NCBI RefSeq assembly: GCF_000022905.1
Contig: NC_012590.1
Location: 2,542,001-2,606,000 of the forward strand
DNA: 64,000 bases
Source of the DNA: Corynebacterium aurimucosum ATCC 700975
Lineage (GTDB): Bacteria > Actinomycetota > Actinomycetes > Mycobacteriales > Mycobacteriaceae
Direction: 5' to 3'
A program made the translations under genes and the position numbers. Under the pieces are notes generated by a model, which had not been told where the DNA came from, made no database searches, and worked only from the letters and a program-made list of their open reading frames with translations. Shown here piece by piece: positions 1 through 7,968 of the stretch. The stretch's first letter is position 1. Each line of letters starts with the position of its first letter.

Positions 1-3000
1 GTCCTCGATGCCGAGAGCGATGCCCTGAACAAGACCTTGGACAAGGCCGCCGAGTCCGGCGAGCAGCTCAACCTCAACCTCCTCGGCGAGGCCGTGCTGG
101 GCGACGACGAAGCGCGCTCCCGCGCCGAGCGCACCCTCAAGCTCATCAAGAACCCGCGCGTGACCTACGTGTCCGTCAAGGCCTCCTCCATGGTGGCCCA
201 GCTCAACCCGTGGGATATCGAGGGTTCCCTGGTCCGCCTCAAGGAGCGCCTGCGCCCGCTCTATGAGGCCGCCGCGCGCCGCCCGGATAAGGTCTTCATC
301 AACCTGGACATGGAGGAATACCACGACCTCCACCTCACGGTGCGCCTGTTCACCGAGCTACTCAGCGAGCCGGAGTTCACCAACCTCGAGGCTGGCATCG
401 TGCTGCAGGCTTACCTGCCGGATACCTTCGACGCCTTGGCGCACCTGGCAGAATTCGCCAAGCAGCGCGTGGCCGAGGGCGGATCCCACATCAAGATTCG
501 CATCGTCAAGGGCGCGAACCTCTCCATGGAGCACGTCCAGGGCGAGATCCACGGCTGGCCGGCAGCACCCTATGCCACCAAGGATGAGGTGGACGCCAAC
601 TACTACCGCCTGCTCGATTACATCCTGCGCCCCGAGTTCGCCGACTGCGTGCGCATCGGCGTGGCCACCCACAACCTCTACACCGCAGCCTTTGCCTACA
701 AGCTGGGCACCAAGCGTGGCGTTATGCGCATGATGGATTCCGAGATGCTCCAGGGCATGTCCCCGGCCCAGCAGACCGCGGTCCGCGAGGCCTTCGAGGG
801 CCGCCAGATCCTCTACACCCCGGTGGTGCACATGGAGGACTTCGATGTCGCCGTCTCCTACCTGGTGCGCCGTTTGGAGGAGAACTCTGCGCCGCAGAAC
901 TTCCTCTACGCCCTCTTCGCACCGGAGGAGCAGGCACTGAAGGACCAGGAGCAGGTCTTCCGCGAGGCCGTCGAGCAGCGCTGGGATACCTTCGCCGGCC
1001 CGCGCCGCACCCAAAACCGCCTGGAGGAGGCCGAGCAGGCAGCCGGCCGCCAGGCACCGCGCACTGGGCGCTTCGCCAACGAGCCGGACACCGACCCAGC
1101 TCTGGAAGCCAACCGCGAGTGGGCATTGAAGGCCCTGGCCACCGACCCCGGTGAGCACGGGGTGGAGGAAGTGACGGAGACCGTGGTCGTCGACAAGCAC
1201 GTGGCCCGCGCCGCCGAGCTCGGCGCTGAGTGGGGCGCGCGCCCTGCCGAGGACCGCGCCCGCGCCCTCGAGGCCGTAGCCGATGAGCTGGCCAACCGCC
1301 GCGGCGAGTTCATCTCCGTGGCCGCCTACGAGGCCAACAAGACTGTCACGCAGACCGACCCGGAAATCTCCGAGGCCATCGACTTCTGCACCTACTACGC
1401 ACAGTCCGCGCGCCTGCTGGAGAGCTACGCCGCCGAGTTCACGCCCCACCGCGTGACCGTGGTGACCCCGCCGTGGAACTTCCCGGTGGCCATCCCCACC
1501 GGCGGCATCGCGGCAGCACTCGCCGCGGGTTCGGCCATCATCATCAAGCCCGCGCCGCAGGTCGTGCACTGTGCGAAGCTCGTCGTGGAAGCCTTCCGCG
1601 CCGGCCTGGAGGCTCAGGGCCTCGACCCGGATCTGGTCCAGCTCGTCTTCACCGACGAGGGTGACGCCGGCCGCGCGCTCATCTCCCACGCCGATGTCGA
1701 CGCCGTCATCCTCACCGGTGCTTCCGATACCGGCAAGCTCTTCCGTTCCTGGAAGCCGGAGCTCAACATCATGGCGGAGACCTCCGGCAAGAACGCGCTC
1801 ATCATCACCCCGTCCGCGGACCCGGATCTGGCCATCCAGGACCTCTATCTCTCCGCCTTCGGCCACTCCGGCCAGAAGTGCTCGGCGTCCTCCCTGGTCA
1901 TCTTCGTGGGTGCGGCCGGCGAATCGCAGCGCCTGCGCTCCCAGCTTGTCGACGCCGTCAAGACCCTCATCACCGGCCCCGGCTACGAAATCACCACGAC
2001 GATGAATGGCCTGGCCGAAGCCCCGGGTGAGAAGCTGCTGCGCGGCCTAACCCAGCTGGAGCCGGGTGAAAAATGGCTGGTGAAGCCGGAGAAGCTCAAC
2101 GAGGAAGGCACGCTGTGGTCGCCGGGTATCCGCGATAACGTGCGCCCTGGTTCCTGGTTCCACGTCAACGAGTGCTTCGGCCCGGTGCTTGGCATCATGC
2201 ACGCGGAGACCCTGGAGGAGGCCATCGAGTGGCAGAACTCCACCGGTTATGGTCTGACCGGCGGCATCCACACACTGGATAACGATGAGATCGATTACTG
2301 GCTCGAGCGCGTCGAGGTGGGCAATGCCTATGTCAACCGCGGCATTACCGGCGCGATTGTGCAGCGCCAGTCCTTCGGCGGCTGGAAGCAGTCCGTCATG
2401 GGCCCGGGCGCGAAGGCCGGCGGCCCGAACTACGTGGCTCAGTTCGGCACCTGGTCTGAGGGACCGCTGCGCCCCTTCGACGTGGATATCTCCCAGCCGG
2501 TAGCGGCCCAGCTGCGCGCCTTCGGAGAGCTGGGATTCTCGGAGGAGGATACCGCGTGGCTGTGGCGCGCAGCAGAACTCGACGAGCTGGCGTGGCAGCA
2601 GGAGTTCGGCCGCCAGCACGACCGCGCAGGCCTGGTCTGCGAGGCCAACGTCTTCCGCTACCGCCCGGTACTCACCCCGCTGCAGGTGCGCATTGCCTCG
2701 GATGCCGCGCTTCGCGACGTCTCCCGCCTCGCCCTCGCCGCCACCCGCACCGGCTCCCCAGTGCGCTTCAGCGCCGCCCCGGAGAAGGCCGCGGAGCTGC
2801 GTGGACTGGGTTTTAAGGTCGACAGCGTGTCGGCGGATGCCTTCGCCCGCGAGGTCGCCGGTCTGGAGTCTGGCCGCGTGCGCGCCGTTGGTTCTGTCGA
2901 GCCAGGCATCTTTGAGGCGGCCGTGGAATCCAACTCCGTGGTCTTGAATCAGCCGGTGCTGGCTGATGGCCGCCGCGAGCTGCTGCCCTTCCTCCTCGAG

Positions 3001-3066
3001 CAGGCAGTCTCGGTGACGATGCACCGCTTCGGCATCATCCGCCAGGTAAGCAGCATCCGCGCATAG
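1..3066 (+). CDS. putA: PutA, bifunctional proline dehydrogenase / glutamate-semialdehyde dehydrogenase (5' partial)
   Basis: The frame is open to the window edge, so the N-terminus is missing. The first part shows proline-dehydrogenase barrel motifs (DMEEYHD, RIVKGAN, VATHN). From about residue 400 it is an aldehyde dehydrogenase: TPPWNFPVAIPTGG, ILTGASDTGKLF, Glu in MAETSGKN (about residue 593 of the visible part) and catalytic Cys in GHSGQKCSASS (about residue 627). By family knowledge it oxidises proline to glutamate with FAD then NAD. No DNA-binding domain is visible. About 1020 residues are present against roughly 1150 in full actinobacterial PutA, so about 100-150 residues lie upstream. 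The stop is followed 35 bases later by the next gene. Confidence 0.95.
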   Translation, partial: VLDAESDALNKTLDKAAESGEQLNLNLLGEAVLGDDEARSRAERTLKLIKNPRVTYVSVKASSMVAQLNPWDIEGSLVRLKERLRPLYEAAARRPDKVFINLDMEEYHDLHLTVRLFTELLSEPEFTNLEAGIVLQAYLPDTFDALAHLAEFAKQRVAEGGSHIKIRIVKGANLSMEHVQGEIHGWPAAPYATKDEVDANYYRLLDYILRPEFADCVRIGVATHNLYTAAFAYKLGTKRGVMRMMDSEMLQGMSPAQQTAVREAFEGRQILYTPVVHMEDFDVAVSYLVRRLEENSAPQNFLYALFAPEEQALKDQEQVFREAVEQRWDTFAGPRRTQNRLEEAEQAAGRQAPRTGRFANEPDTDPALEANREWALKALATDPGEHGVEEVTETVVVDKHVARAAELGAEWGARPAEDRARALEAVADELANRRGEFISVAAYEANKTVTQTDPEISEAIDFCTYYAQSARLLESYAAEFTPHRVTVVTPPWNFPVAIPTGGIAAALAAGSAIIIKPAPQVVHCAKLVVEAFRAGLEAQGLDPDLVQLVFTDEGDAGRALISHADVDAVILTGASDTGKLFRSWKPELNIMAETSGKNALIITPSADPDLAIQDLYLSAFGHSGQKCSASSLVIFVGAAGESQRLRSQLVDAVKTLITGPGYEITTTMNGLAEAPGEKLLRGLTQLEPGEKWLVKPEKLNEEGTLWSPGIRDNVRPGSWFHVNECFGPVLGIMHAETLEEAIEWQNSTGYGLTGGIHTLDNDEIDYWLERVEVGNAYVNRGITGAIVQRQSFGGWKQSVMGPGAKAGGPNYVAQFGTWSEGPLRPFDVDISQPVAAQLRAFGELGFSEEDTAWLWRAAELDELAWQQEFGRQHDRAGLVCEANVFRYRPVLTPLQVRIASDAALRDVSRLALAATRTGSPVRFSAAPEKAAELRGLGFKVDSVSADAFAREVAGLESGRVRAVGSVEPGIFEAAVESNSVVLNQPVLADGRRELLPFLLEQAVSVTMHRFGIIRQVSSIRA

Positions 3067-3101
3067 TTCGTTTCTGCGGCTCATGTGCAAAGATATAGCG
3101 C

Positions 3102-4337
3102 ATGAGTACTACGCACGACGAAGATAAGCCGCAGGCGGCCTCCTCCTCGGATGAGGAAGCCGCCCTCCCGGTGTCGAAGACCGATGACAAGTCCCGCGTC
3201 CTCGGGCGCGATGCCATTTCTCTGGCCAAGGTGTGCCTGGTCTTCATCATCGTGGTGGCGGGCGTCGGCTTGGCCGGCTACCTGCTGAAGTTCATCTGGG
3301 TAGGCCTGCTGCCGGTCATCCTGGCCATCCTGGTCTGCACGGTGCTCTTCCCCGTGACCAACTGGTTGCGCGCGCACAAATTCCCCCGTGCACTGGCCTC
3401 CATCACCACGCTGCTGGGCTTCTTGGCCATCATCGGCGGCGTGTTCGCGGCGATGGCCCCGGTGGTGTCCTCTCAGGGTGCTTCCTTGGTCAGCCAAGCT
3501 GAGGGCGGCTTGAACAAGCTCGTCGATATGGCCAAGGACCTGCCCTTCGAAATTGATGCGGCAAAGGTCCAGGAAGTCCTCGATGATGCCATGACGTTCA
3601 TCAAGGGCCAAGCTTCCAACATCGCCACCGGGGTGATTTCCGGCGTATCGATGGCCAGCTCCATCGCCATGGAGCTCGCCATCATGCTCTTCGTAGCCTT
3701 CTTCATCTTGAAGGACGGCGATAAATTCCTGCCGTGGCTGCGCACCTATACCGGCTACTCCGCAGGTTGGCACGCCACCGAGCTGCTGACTCGCGTATGG
3801 AATACGTTGTCCGGCTTCATTCAGGCACAAGCAGCCGTCGCGGCTGTCGACGGCCTCCTCATCGGCCTCGGCCTCTGGGCCCTCCAAGTTCCGCTGGCGC
3901 TGGTCATCGGCGTGGTGACCTTCTTCGCCAGCTTCATTCCGGTCATTGGCGCGGTCACTGCGGGTGCTTTGGCCGTCATCATCGCGCTGGTCTCCGATGG
4001 GCTGACGAAGGCCTTGCTCGCCTTGGCGCTCATCATCATCGTGCAGCAGGTAGAAGGCAACGTCCTCCAGCCGATGTTGCAGTCCAAGGCCATGGGCCTG
4101 CACGCCGCCATGGTGCTGCTCTCCGTCACGGTCGGCTCCGCCCTGGCGGGCATCATCGGCGCCTTCCTGGCCGTCCCGGTGGCTGCCACCATTGCCGTGG
4201 TCTTCCGCTACCACCAGGAGATGGCCAGCCTGCGCGCCGGCGAGATTGATACCGAGGACATCAAGATAGCCACATCAGAGGGCCACGAGGACGTCAAGGA
4301 ACTCTACGAGAAGCTGGAGGCCAGCGGCGCCCGCTAG
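3102..4337 (+). CDS. AI-2E family (PF01594-type) transporter
   Basis: A 411-residue polytopic membrane protein. It has a hydrophilic N-terminus of about 45 residues, paired hydrophobic segments at about 48-110, a soluble loop at about 120-185, then further membrane segments with the family-typical stretch around VEGNVLQPMLQSKAMGLH. The family exports or permeates small molecules; some members are Na+/H+ antiporters and AI-2 transport holds only for a few, so the substrate is unknown. No Shine-Dalgarno sequence is obvious: an AT-rich stretch (AAGATATAG) ends just before the ATG, so a leaderless transcript is possible. It is convergent with the nucleosidase gene, with a large inverted repeat between them. 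Confidence 0.85.
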   Translation: MSTTHDEDKPQAASSSDEEAALPVSKTDDKSRVLGRDAISLAKVCLVFIIVVAGVGLAGYLLKFIWVGLLPVILAILVCTVLFPVTNWLRAHKFPRALASITTLLGFLAIIGGVFAAMAPVVSSQGASLVSQAEGGLNKLVDMAKDLPFEIDAAKVQEVLDDAMTFIKGQASNIATGVISGVSMASSIAMELAIMLFVAFFILKDGDKFLPWLRTYTGYSAGWHATELLTRVWNTLSGFIQAQAAVAAVDGLLIGLGLWALQVPLALVIGVVTFFASFIPVIGAVTAGALAVIIALVSDGLTKALLALALIIIVQQVEGNVLQPMLQSKAMGLHAAMVLLSVTVGSALAGIIGAFLAVPVAATIAVVFRYHQEMASLRAGEIDTEDIKIATSEGHEDVKELYEKLEASGAR

Positions 4338-4386
4338 CCACGGGCCGCAGCCCAGCTTTCATGGCCCTAGCCTTCCTCGGCCGCGC

Positions 4387-4458
4387 AACTGCCCGATCTG
4401 ACAAAACCATTGGCCCCGCCTGCGGTGGCGGGGGAGAAGTTTGTCAGATCGGGCAGTT
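4387..4458. repeat. Perfect 19-bp inverted repeat with internal GC hairpin
   Basis: Arms at 4387-4405 and 4440-4458 are exact reverse complements (AACTGCCCGATCTGACAAA and its complement). Inside them a second hairpin pairs CCCCGCC (4414-4420) with GGCGGGG (4427-4433). It lies in the 135-bp gap between two convergent genes. It may act as a bidirectional terminator, but the arms are longer and less T-tailed than usual, so a small mobile or REP-like element is an alternative. Confidence 0.8.
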
Positions 4459-4472
4459 TCCGTATGCAGGCC

Positions 4473-5051
4473 CTAGTCTGCGGACACCGTGCCGAATGCG
4501 GCGGCCAGTTCCTCCGCCGCGCGGTCGAGCACCGAGGCCCACGAGCCATAGGACTCCTCATTAGCGGTGTCCGAAACTTGCTTGAGCAGCGTGCACGGCA
4601 CGCCGAATTTTTGACACACCGCGGCGATGGCGTAGCCCTCCATATCGCACAGCGCAGAATCCTGGGCAAGGCGCGTGCGGGTCGGGGTATCCGAGATAAA
4701 GGCGTCACCCGTGGCAAGCGTGGCGGTCGGCAGCTTTCCGGAGGTCTCTAGCTCGATGACCTCGGGAAGAAGATAGCGGGAGACATCGCTGAGCACCTCG
4801 AGGTGAAAGTCGTGCTTGCGTACGTGGGAGATCTCGAAGACGCCTGAGAGATCGTCGCGAAGCGCGCCTGCAGTACCGATGTTGATGACCCGATCCGGCA
4901 GCACCTCTGCCGACGCAAGCGCATTAGTGAGTTCAATGGCGGCGGGAACCGTACCAATACCGGTGATAAGCAGCGGCACGCCTTCAGGAACGTGCGTGGC
5001 TTCAGCATCCACGGCGGCGACGAACAGTGTACGATCAGACAGATTCTCCAT
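4473..5051 (-). CDS. Nucleosidase of the purine phosphorylase (PNP/UDP) superfamily, MTA/SAH nucleosidase-like
   Basis: A 192-residue protein with superfamily signatures: an early ITGIGTVPA segment, NIGTAGAL, the catalytic-type CDMEGYAIAAVC (Met-Glu pair binding ribose) and VSDTANEESYGSW supplying the acidic residue near the purine. By family it hydrolyses methylthioadenosine, S-adenosylhomocysteine or another nucleoside. It is somewhat shorter than E. coli MtnN (about 230 residues). The start MENLSD was chosen because the longer open frame upstream runs antisense through the divergent lipoprotein gene. Substrate preference cannot be read from sequence. Confidence 0.8.
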   Translation of the reverse strand: MENLSDRTLFVAAVDAEATHVPEGVPLLITGIGTVPAAIELTNALASAEVLPDRVINIGTAGALRDDLSGVFEISHVRKHDFHLEVLSDVSRYLLPEVIELETSGKLPTATLATGDAFISDTPTRTRLAQDSALCDMEGYAIAAVCQKFGVPCTLLKQVSDTANEESYGSWASVLDRAAEELAAAFGTVSAD

Positions 5052-5162
5052 GTCTGCGAGACTACCCGCTGGCCCGAGGAATACTCTCCGTAACTCTGGC
5101 CGGGGTCTCTGCGGCCTTTGTAGGGTTCGGAACCACACCGAAACCTCAGAAAGGAGAACACC

Positions 5163-5651
5163 ATGTTCACACCACGAGTTTTCGCCGGCGCGGCACTGCT
5201 GTGCATGCCGCTTATCGCCTGCACCACCCCTGAAGAGGCCCAGGCCAGCCCCGTAGTCTGCGAGGCAGGCAATGTCCAAGCAGCTTTCGATAAGAACGTT
5301 GCCCAGGTTCCCCAATGGCATGGCCACGAGTGGGCGCTGGTTGATTCCTCCCACTTCGATCCGTGCGCAGCCTTGAGCTGGCAGACCATCTCCATCGAGG
5401 GAGCCACGGCCTCCTCGCCGCACCACATCATGCTCTTCCACTATGGCGAGTACCTTGGCACCGCCACCGCTGAGCCTTATGGTTTCTTCCCCGATGTCGA
5501 GCAGGTCAACGGCAACGAGATTTCCGTGACCTATCACTGGCCGCAAGAAGGCGACGCCAATGCCGCGCCGACGGGCACGTCAAAGGCCAACTTCCGCTGG
5601 GACGAAGCACAAAACAAAGTCATCATGAGCGGCGACGTTCCGCCTAGCTAA
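5163..5651 (+). CDS. Secreted lipoprotein, LppP/LprE-type
   Basis: A 162-residue protein with a lipoprotein signal (hydrophobic stretch ending LIAC at about residue 20) and a strong ribosome site (AGAAAGGAG) before the ATG. The mature part has the conserved core FDPCAALSW ... IEGATASSPHHIMLFH ... GTATAEPYGFFP ... FRWDE, which I associate with the LppP/LprE lipoprotein family (PF14041) of Corynebacteriales. Function is not established; the location should be the outer face of the membrane or the cell envelope. A near-copy follows immediately downstream. Confidence 0.8.
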   Translation: MFTPRVFAGAALLCMPLIACTTPEEAQASPVVCEAGNVQAAFDKNVAQVPQWHGHEWALVDSSHFDPCAALSWQTISIEGATASSPHHIMLFHYGEYLGTATAEPYGFFPDVEQVNGNEISVTYHWPQEGDANAAPTGTSKANFRWDEAQNKVIMSGDVPPS

Positions 5652-5666
5652 GATAAAGCCAACAGC

Positions 5667-5685
5667 GCGCCTCACGGTGAGGCGC
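5667..5685. other. Intergenic hairpin between the two lipoprotein genes
   Basis: GCGCCTCAC and GTGAGGCGC are 9-bp perfect complements around a single central G. No T-run follows. It may be a weak terminator or an mRNA-stability stem between the tandem paralogues. Confidence 0.5.
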
Positions 5686-5707
5686 ACATTCTATGGAAGG
5701 AACACCC

Positions 5708-6319
5708 ATGCTCAGGTCTGCCTCTGCCCTCGCGGGCGCAGCACTCATGTGCCTCCCGCTCGCCGCCTGTTCCCAGGTCGAGCAGGGCGAGGCGGACACC
5801 CCGATGTTCAGCGCGGTCCGCAACAGCCCGACCAGCGTTGCTGCCGAAAGCCCCACGGAAGAGGCCGCAAGCCCGGAGCCAACGAGCAACCAGTCACCTG
5901 CCTCGAAGACCGAAGAACCAGAGTCCTGCGAGGACATTGACGCTGAAGAGGCCTATCAATCAGGCATTGGCACCATCGCACCGTGGAATGGCTTCGGTTG
6001 GGGTCGGCCTTCCTCCTCAGAGTTCGACCCCTGCGCGGATTTGAGCTGGCTAATCATTGCCATCGAGGGCGCCACGGCCTCCTCCCCGCACCACATCATG
6101 CTCTTCCACAAGGGTGAATACCTCGGCACCGCAACTGCCGAGCCTTATGGCTTCTTCCCCACCATCGAGCGCGTGAATGACGCCGAGATCGCCGTGACCT
6201 ACCACTGGGCCCGCGAGGGCGAAACCACCGCCGGGCGCACCGGCGAGACACATGCCGGCTTCCGCTGGGATGAAGGCCAGCAGAAGGTGATCATGAACGG
6301 CGATGTCCCGCCCGTATAA
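5708..6319 (+). CDS. Secreted lipoprotein, LppP/LprE-type, second copy
   Basis: A 203-residue paralogue of the preceding gene. I start at the ATG of MLRSAS because the upstream in-frame ATG overlaps the GGAAGG ribosome site. The signal ends LAAC at about residue 20. A Ser/Pro/Glu-rich linker of about 50 residues follows, then the same FDPCADLSW ... IEGATASSPHHIMLFH ... GFFP ... FRWDEGQ core. Long stretches of the core are identical to the first copy at DNA level, pointing to tandem duplication followed by gain of the linker in this copy. Function unknown. Confidence 0.8.
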   Translation: MLRSASALAGAALMCLPLAACSQVEQGEADTPMFSAVRNSPTSVAAESPTEEAASPEPTSNQSPASKTEEPESCEDIDAEEAYQSGIGTIAPWNGFGWGRPSSSEFDPCADLSWLIIAIEGATASSPHHIMLFHKGEYLGTATAEPYGFFPTIERVNDAEIAVTYHWAREGETTAGRTGETHAGFRWDEGQQKVIMNGDVPPV

Positions 6320-6360
6320 AACCCTTTCTCACGGGGACAAGACGGCTAAAGTGTGACACG

Positions 6361-6375
6361 GCTTCCTGTGGAAGC
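6361..6375 (+). other. Small hairpin upstream of the membrane-anchored unknown gene
   Basis: GCTTCC pairs with GGAAGC around a TGT loop. An outer 8-bp pair (CAAGACGG 6338-6345 / CCGTCTTG 6389-6396) ends directly before the AAGGAG ribosome site of the next gene. If the transcript starts far enough upstream, this could influence translation. Confidence 0.35.
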
Positions 6376-6410
6376 TGTATCTGCCGCCCCGTCTTGAAGG
6401 AGTTCCCTGC

Positions 6411-7265
6411 GTGACTAATAACAACCCCTGGGCCCCGCCAAGCAACGAGGGACCGGAACGTCCTGCACGCTCGGGGAGCATCCTTATCATCGCCCTTATC
6501 GTGCTCCTTGCGGTCATTGCTGGTGTCACGTGGTTTCTGATGTCACGCTCTTCTTCCGAACCCACGGAGCACGAGGCCCGCTTTACACAGGTAGCCCCGA
6601 CAAGTGCTGAGTCCGGCTCAACAAACAGTAAAACCCTTACTACAAGCGTTGAGACGAGCACTACGAAACCTGTGACGTCTAAGAACACATCTCAGGACAG
6701 GTGCGGCGCGGCAGCCGAAGAAATCAGGAACGATATTCCCCGCCCGATGACACTGTTGTGCAACGACGAATGGCTCTACCTCGCCACAGAAAACAGCTCC
6801 TCCTTTTATCTCTTCACCTGGGGCGGCGCGGAGTGGACTCCCTATAAGAACGACGGTGTCGATGACACCACGTCAGTTAAGTGCTGGGATGCTGACCGCC
6901 TCAAAGCCGACAACGCCCCGACACAAATCACCGGCGACATCCCTCTCTGCGCAGACAGCACTGAGAACATAGAAGCTCAGGAAACCTGCGATGGCCGCTA
7001 CATCCTCATCGTGGACTCCCTCCTCGTCCCCTATGGCGAGTCACCGCAATCCGAAATCGACCGCGTTAAGTCCCACTACGCCGAGGTCAACATCATGCCG
7101 GGAACCGCGTGCAGCTCGCTGCGTTCGGAACACGAAGGAAAGCAAGTTTATGCGGCGTATTACGACGCCGGCCACAGCGTGGATGAGGTCTGTAAACTCA
7201 AGGCGCGGTACGGTGGCAACGCTCGTTCGCTCAACAACGATGCAGATTTCAGCGACCCCTGTTAG
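6411..7265 (+). CDS. Membrane-anchored extracytoplasmic protein of unknown function
   Basis: A 284-residue protein starting at GTG, 7 bases after GAAGGAG. Residues 1-24 are Asn/Pro-rich and cytoplasmic, one membrane segment follows (SILIIALIVLLAVIAGVTWFLM), then a Ser/Thr linker of about 45 residues and an extracytoplasmic part with several cysteines (likely disulfides). The last 90 residues (RYILIVDSL ... VYAAYYDAG ... KARYGGNAR) resemble the strand-helix pattern of a SPOR-type domain, but I cannot confirm this. It lies between the lipoprotein pair and the J-like gene on one strand. Confidence 0.6.
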   Translation: MTNNNPWAPPSNEGPERPARSGSILIIALIVLLAVIAGVTWFLMSRSSSEPTEHEARFTQVAPTSAESGSTNSKTLTTSVETSTTKPVTSKNTSQDRCGAAAEEIRNDIPRPMTLLCNDEWLYLATENSSSFYLFTWGGAEWTPYKNDGVDDTTSVKCWDADRLKADNAPTQITGDIPLCADSTENIEAQETCDGRYILIVDSLLVPYGESPQSEIDRVKSHYAEVNIMPGTACSSLRSEHEGKQVYAAYYDAGHSVDEVCKLKARYGGNARSLNNDADFSDPC

Positions 7266-7300
7266 AGCAACTTCTCACTTTGGAAAGGACTTTTCGCCTC

Positions 7301-7924
7301 GTGGCACACTACAACCTCTATAGCTCCCTCAACCTGGACCCTTCCGCTGATTCCGCGACATTGGCCTCGGAGATCGAACGCCGCCTTTCCACGACGGACC
7401 AGTCCAACGCCGCGCTTTACGACGAGCTCTCCACCGCCCACAGCATCTTCTCCCGCCGAGACCGCCGCGAGCAGTATGACCGCGCTATCGCGGATCCCTT
7501 CGGCCCCGAGGTGGACGTCGCCCGCATCCGTGAGATCGCCACTTCCGGCTCAGGTGTGCAGCTCATGCCGCAGCCTTCGAGCGCCCAGGCTTCAGGCTCC
7601 TCCAACTTCAACATTGACTTCTCCTTCCCCGTGGAGCCCTCCCGTCAGCGTGCCCAGTCGATTCAGTGGTGCATCGTGTGGGGCCTGCTGGCCTTCATGT
7701 GGATTATCTCCACGATTCGCGGCCTCGGAGCCCTCGCGGAGGTTGGGAACGCCAGCGGAGTCGAGCTCCTCTACGGCGCTGATGACTACGTCGACGAGGC
7801 CAGCTCCGCCGGCGCCTTCTTCTTCATGGTCGCCGGCGGCACCCCGGTCTACCTGATGATTTCGGAATTCATCTGGTCCCTGCGCAAGACCCTGGGCCGC
7901 AAGCAGGTCGAGAAGAACGCTTAA
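7301..7924 (+). CDS. J-like domain membrane protein
   Basis: A 207-residue protein. I chose the GTG at 7301 because GGAAAGGAC lies 11 bases upstream. Residues 1-65 resemble a J-domain (HYNLYSSLNLDP ... LYDELSTAHSIFSRRDRREQYDRA), but the HPD tripeptide needed to stimulate DnaK is absent. Two membrane segments follow (about 125-147 and 170-190), with a soluble segment between them. It is probably not a true DnaK co-chaperone; role unknown. The gene ends before a bidirectional hairpin shared with the convergent cys operon. Confidence 0.6.
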   Translation: MAHYNLYSSLNLDPSADSATLASEIERRLSTTDQSNAALYDELSTAHSIFSRRDRREQYDRAIADPFGPEVDVARIREIATSGSGVQLMPQPSSAQASGSSNFNIDFSFPVEPSRQRAQSIQWCIVWGLLAFMWIISTIRGLGALAEVGNASGVELLYGADDYVDEASSAGAFFFMVAGGTPVYLMISEFIWSLRKTLGRKQVEKNA

Positions 7925-7933
7925 AACGCCGAA

Positions 7934-7957
7934 ACCCGCGGCCATAAAGCCGCGGGT
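7934..7957. terminator. Hairpin between convergent genes
   Basis: ACCCGCGGC and GCCGCGGGT are perfect 9-bp arms with a 6-base loop, in the 44-bp gap between the J-like gene and cysN. Likely serves both transcripts. Confidence 0.7.
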
Positions 7958-7968
7958 CAACGGGGGTA

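Noticed and set aside
358..1866. A 502-codon open frame antisense to putA
   Set aside because: Shadow frame without motifs or ribosome site; PutA motifs are continuous on the other strand.
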